A stretch of DNA of 64,000 nt from positions 62,001 to 126,000 of the forward strand of contig NZ_JADILO010000003.1 in assembly GCF_015278125.1 (NCBI RefSeq), in the 5' to 3' direction. Each line of letters starts with the position of its first letter. The first letter of the stretch is position 1. Shown here piece after piece: positions 62,745 to 64,000 of the stretch. Position numbers and translations under genes: made by a program. This DNA comes from Vibrio fluminensis (lineage in GTDB: Bacteria > Pseudomonadota > Gammaproteobacteria > Enterobacterales > Vibrionaceae). Under the pieces are notes generated by a model. It saw only the letters and a list, made by a program, of their open reading frames with translations, ran no database searches and was not told the origin of the DNA.

Positions 62745-63845
62745 ATGCAAAACGCAATGTTTAACACTATTCAACTTGGTGAACTTACTCTCGCGAACCG
62801 TATTGTTATGCCACCAATGACGCGCTCACGTGCCAGCCAACCTGGTAACGTCGCAAACCAAATGATGGCTGACTACTATGCACAACGCGCAAGCGCTGGT
62901 TTGATTGTCGCGGAAGGCACCCAAATCTCAGCAATGGGTCAAGGTTATGCTTGGACTCCAGGCATCTACAGCCAAGAGCAGATTGCTGGCTGGAAGTTAG
63001 TCACTGACGCTGTGCATGCCAAAGGCGGCGCAATCTTCGCTCAACTTTGGCACGTAGGTCGCGTGACTCATCCTGACAATATCGGTGGTATGCAGCCAAT
63101 TTCGTCTTCAGCGTTAAAAGCAGAAAACGTAAAAGTCTTTATCGACAACGGCACAGATGAACCAGGTTTTGTGGATGTGGTTGAACCACGTGAGATGACC
63201 ACTGAAGACATCAAGCAAGTGGTGGCGGAATATCGCCAAGCTGCTCTGAATGCGATTGAAGCGGGATTTGATGGCATCGAGTTACACGCAGCAAACGGCT
63301 ATCTAATCAACCAATTTATTGATTCTGAAGCGAACAACCGCACTGACGAATACGGTGGCAGCATTGAAAACCGCTTACGCTTCTTAGGCGAAGTGGTAGA
63401 AGCAATGACGGATGCGATCGGCGCGAACCGAGTTGGTGTTCGTCTTGCTCCATTTACTTCGCTTAACGGCACTGTCGATAAAACGCCAGTTGAAACCTAT
63501 ACCGCAGCAGCAGCGCTACTTAACAAGCTTAACGTGGTTTACATGCACATTGCTGAAGTGGATTGGGACGATGCTCCTGATACTCCAGCGGAATTTAAAC
63601 GTGCAGTTCGAAACGCTTACCAAGGTGTCATCATCTATGCAGGTCGCTATGACACAAAGAAAGCTGCGAAAGCACTGGAAGATGGATTAGCGGATATGAT
63701 CGGTTTCGGTCGTCCATTTATCGCTAACCCAGATCTGCCAAACCGTATTCAAAATGGCTACCCATTGGCAGCGCACGATCCTGCGACGCTATTTGGTGGT
63801 AATGAAAAAGGTCTGCTTGATTACCCAGAATATCAAGCAAGCTAA
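62745..63845 (+). CDS. nemA: NemA-like Old Yellow Enzyme (N-ethylmaleimide reductase)
   Basis: An FMN-dependent NADPH oxidoreductase of 366 residues with an (alpha/beta)8 barrel. Landmarks are MPPMTRSRA (24-32), FAQLWHVGRVTHP (99-111), ELHAANGYLINQF (residues about 180-192) and YGGSIENRLRF. It reduces maleimides, glycerol trinitrate and other electrophiles. ATG 62745 is preceded by AAGAGG; an in-frame TTG at 62739 is possible. In E. coli nemA and gloA are also neighbours but in the order nemA-gloA with the repressor gene nemR. Here the order is reversed and no NemR gene is present. Confidence 0.94.
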   Translation: MQNAMFNTIQLGELTLANRIVMPPMTRSRASQPGNVANQMMADYYAQRASAGLIVAEGTQISAMGQGYAWTPGIYSQEQIAGWKLVTDAVHAKGGAIFAQLWHVGRVTHPDNIGGMQPISSSALKAENVKVFIDNGTDEPGFVDVVEPREMTTEDIKQVVAEYRQAALNAIEAGFDGIELHAANGYLINQFIDSEANNRTDEYGGSIENRLRFLGEVVEAMTDAIGANRVGVRLAPFTSLNGTVDKTPVETYTAAAALLNKLNVVYMHIAEVDWDDAPDTPAEFKRAVRNAYQGVIIYAGRYDTKKAAKALEDGLADMIGFGRPFIANPDLPNRIQNGYPLAAHDPATLFGGNEKGLLDYPEYQAS

Positions 63846-63905
63846 CCCTATTGGCTTAAGTAACCAAAGAGTGCACGCTCTATTACCTAAGCTCAATAAC
63901 TCAAG

Positions 63906-63936
63906 AGGCTAACACTCCCCCCAGTGTTAGCCTTTT
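63906..63936 (+). terminator. Terminator of gloA-nemA
   Basis: AGGCTAACACT (63906-63916) and AGTGTTAGCCT (63923-63933) form an 11-bp perfect stem around a C6 loop, with T residues after it. Confidence 0.9.
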
Positions 63937-64000
63937 GTTCTACTGACAAGCAGCAACAAAAAATCAACAACTGACTATTTATTCCCCTTCTAGCCATATC

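Noticed and set aside
1..64000. CRISPR array, tRNA, rRNA, prophage or insertion sequence
   Set aside because: No regularly spaced repeats, cloverleaf-like sequence or transposase frames were found by reading.

Overview
The window looks like a stretch of a Vibrio (Vibrionaceae) chromosome, probably the second chromosome. Base composition is moderate. The window contains a tryptophanase operon, a UhpABC-type signalling set, PTS and MalI/MalX/MalY genes, many transporter-plus-regulator pairs and a RodA paralogue, but no rRNA, tRNA or ribosomal genes. I see no insertion sequence, prophage, integron or CRISPR array. Assignment to Vibrio comes from protein resemblance recognised by eye, not from a search.

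Layout. 1-5.5 kb is a minus-strand catabolic cluster: an MFS transporter, an acyl-CoA dehydrogenase, a CoA-transferase, an undescribed 59-residue ORF and a dihydroxyacetone kinase cut by the window edge, with a nitroreductase divergent from it. 6.8-11.9 kb holds an EamA permease, ApbE and a 1004-residue OYE/FMN-bind/FAD fumarate-reductase-like flavoprotein. 12.4-16.4 kb holds OsmC, two Lrp-type regulators, an EamA exporter and an ornithine cyclodeaminase homologue. 16.5-22.2 kb holds a large exported protein of unknown function, a LysE exporter, a DedA-like protein, an SDR and a Crp-like regulator, ending in a recombination scar that duplicates the 3' ends of two other genes in the window.

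22.2-28.0 kb is a mal-type locus (malY, malX and a long ManA, divergent from the LacI-type regulator malI, with visible operators). 28.0-30.9 kb has a sensor-less chemoreceptor overlapping a small exported protein, a DUF2750 protein and a SpoU-type RNA methyltransferase. 31.0-34.3 kb is the tryptophan operon tnaC-tnaA-tnaB, including a short leader peptide not obvious from long-ORF calling. 35-40.6 kb has a full chemoreceptor, an outer-membrane barrel, a serine-recombinase-like protein with a degraded active site overlapping an MFS efflux gene, and a Crp-like regulator.

40.7-51.7 kb holds a periplasmic Ser-type sulfatase with its radical-SAM maturase, then uhpA-uhpB-uhpC followed directly by an AfuABC-type ABC importer. 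The sensing system for hexose phosphates therefore appears joined to an ABC importer instead of UhpT. 51.8-63.9 kb is a mosaic of small units: MarR with an EamA permease and twin operators, DUF3592, GNAT, a GST-like protein, DUF2805 with a photolyase/cryptochrome, IclR with an SDR, an HD protein, a RodA paralogue, a peroxiredoxin, and a gloA-nemA pair.

The most interesting items are the repurposed recombinase-MFS pair, the Uhp-Afu hybrid, the duplication scar at 22.04-22.15 kb, the variant TnaC, and the unexplained CoA/DHA-kinase cluster.
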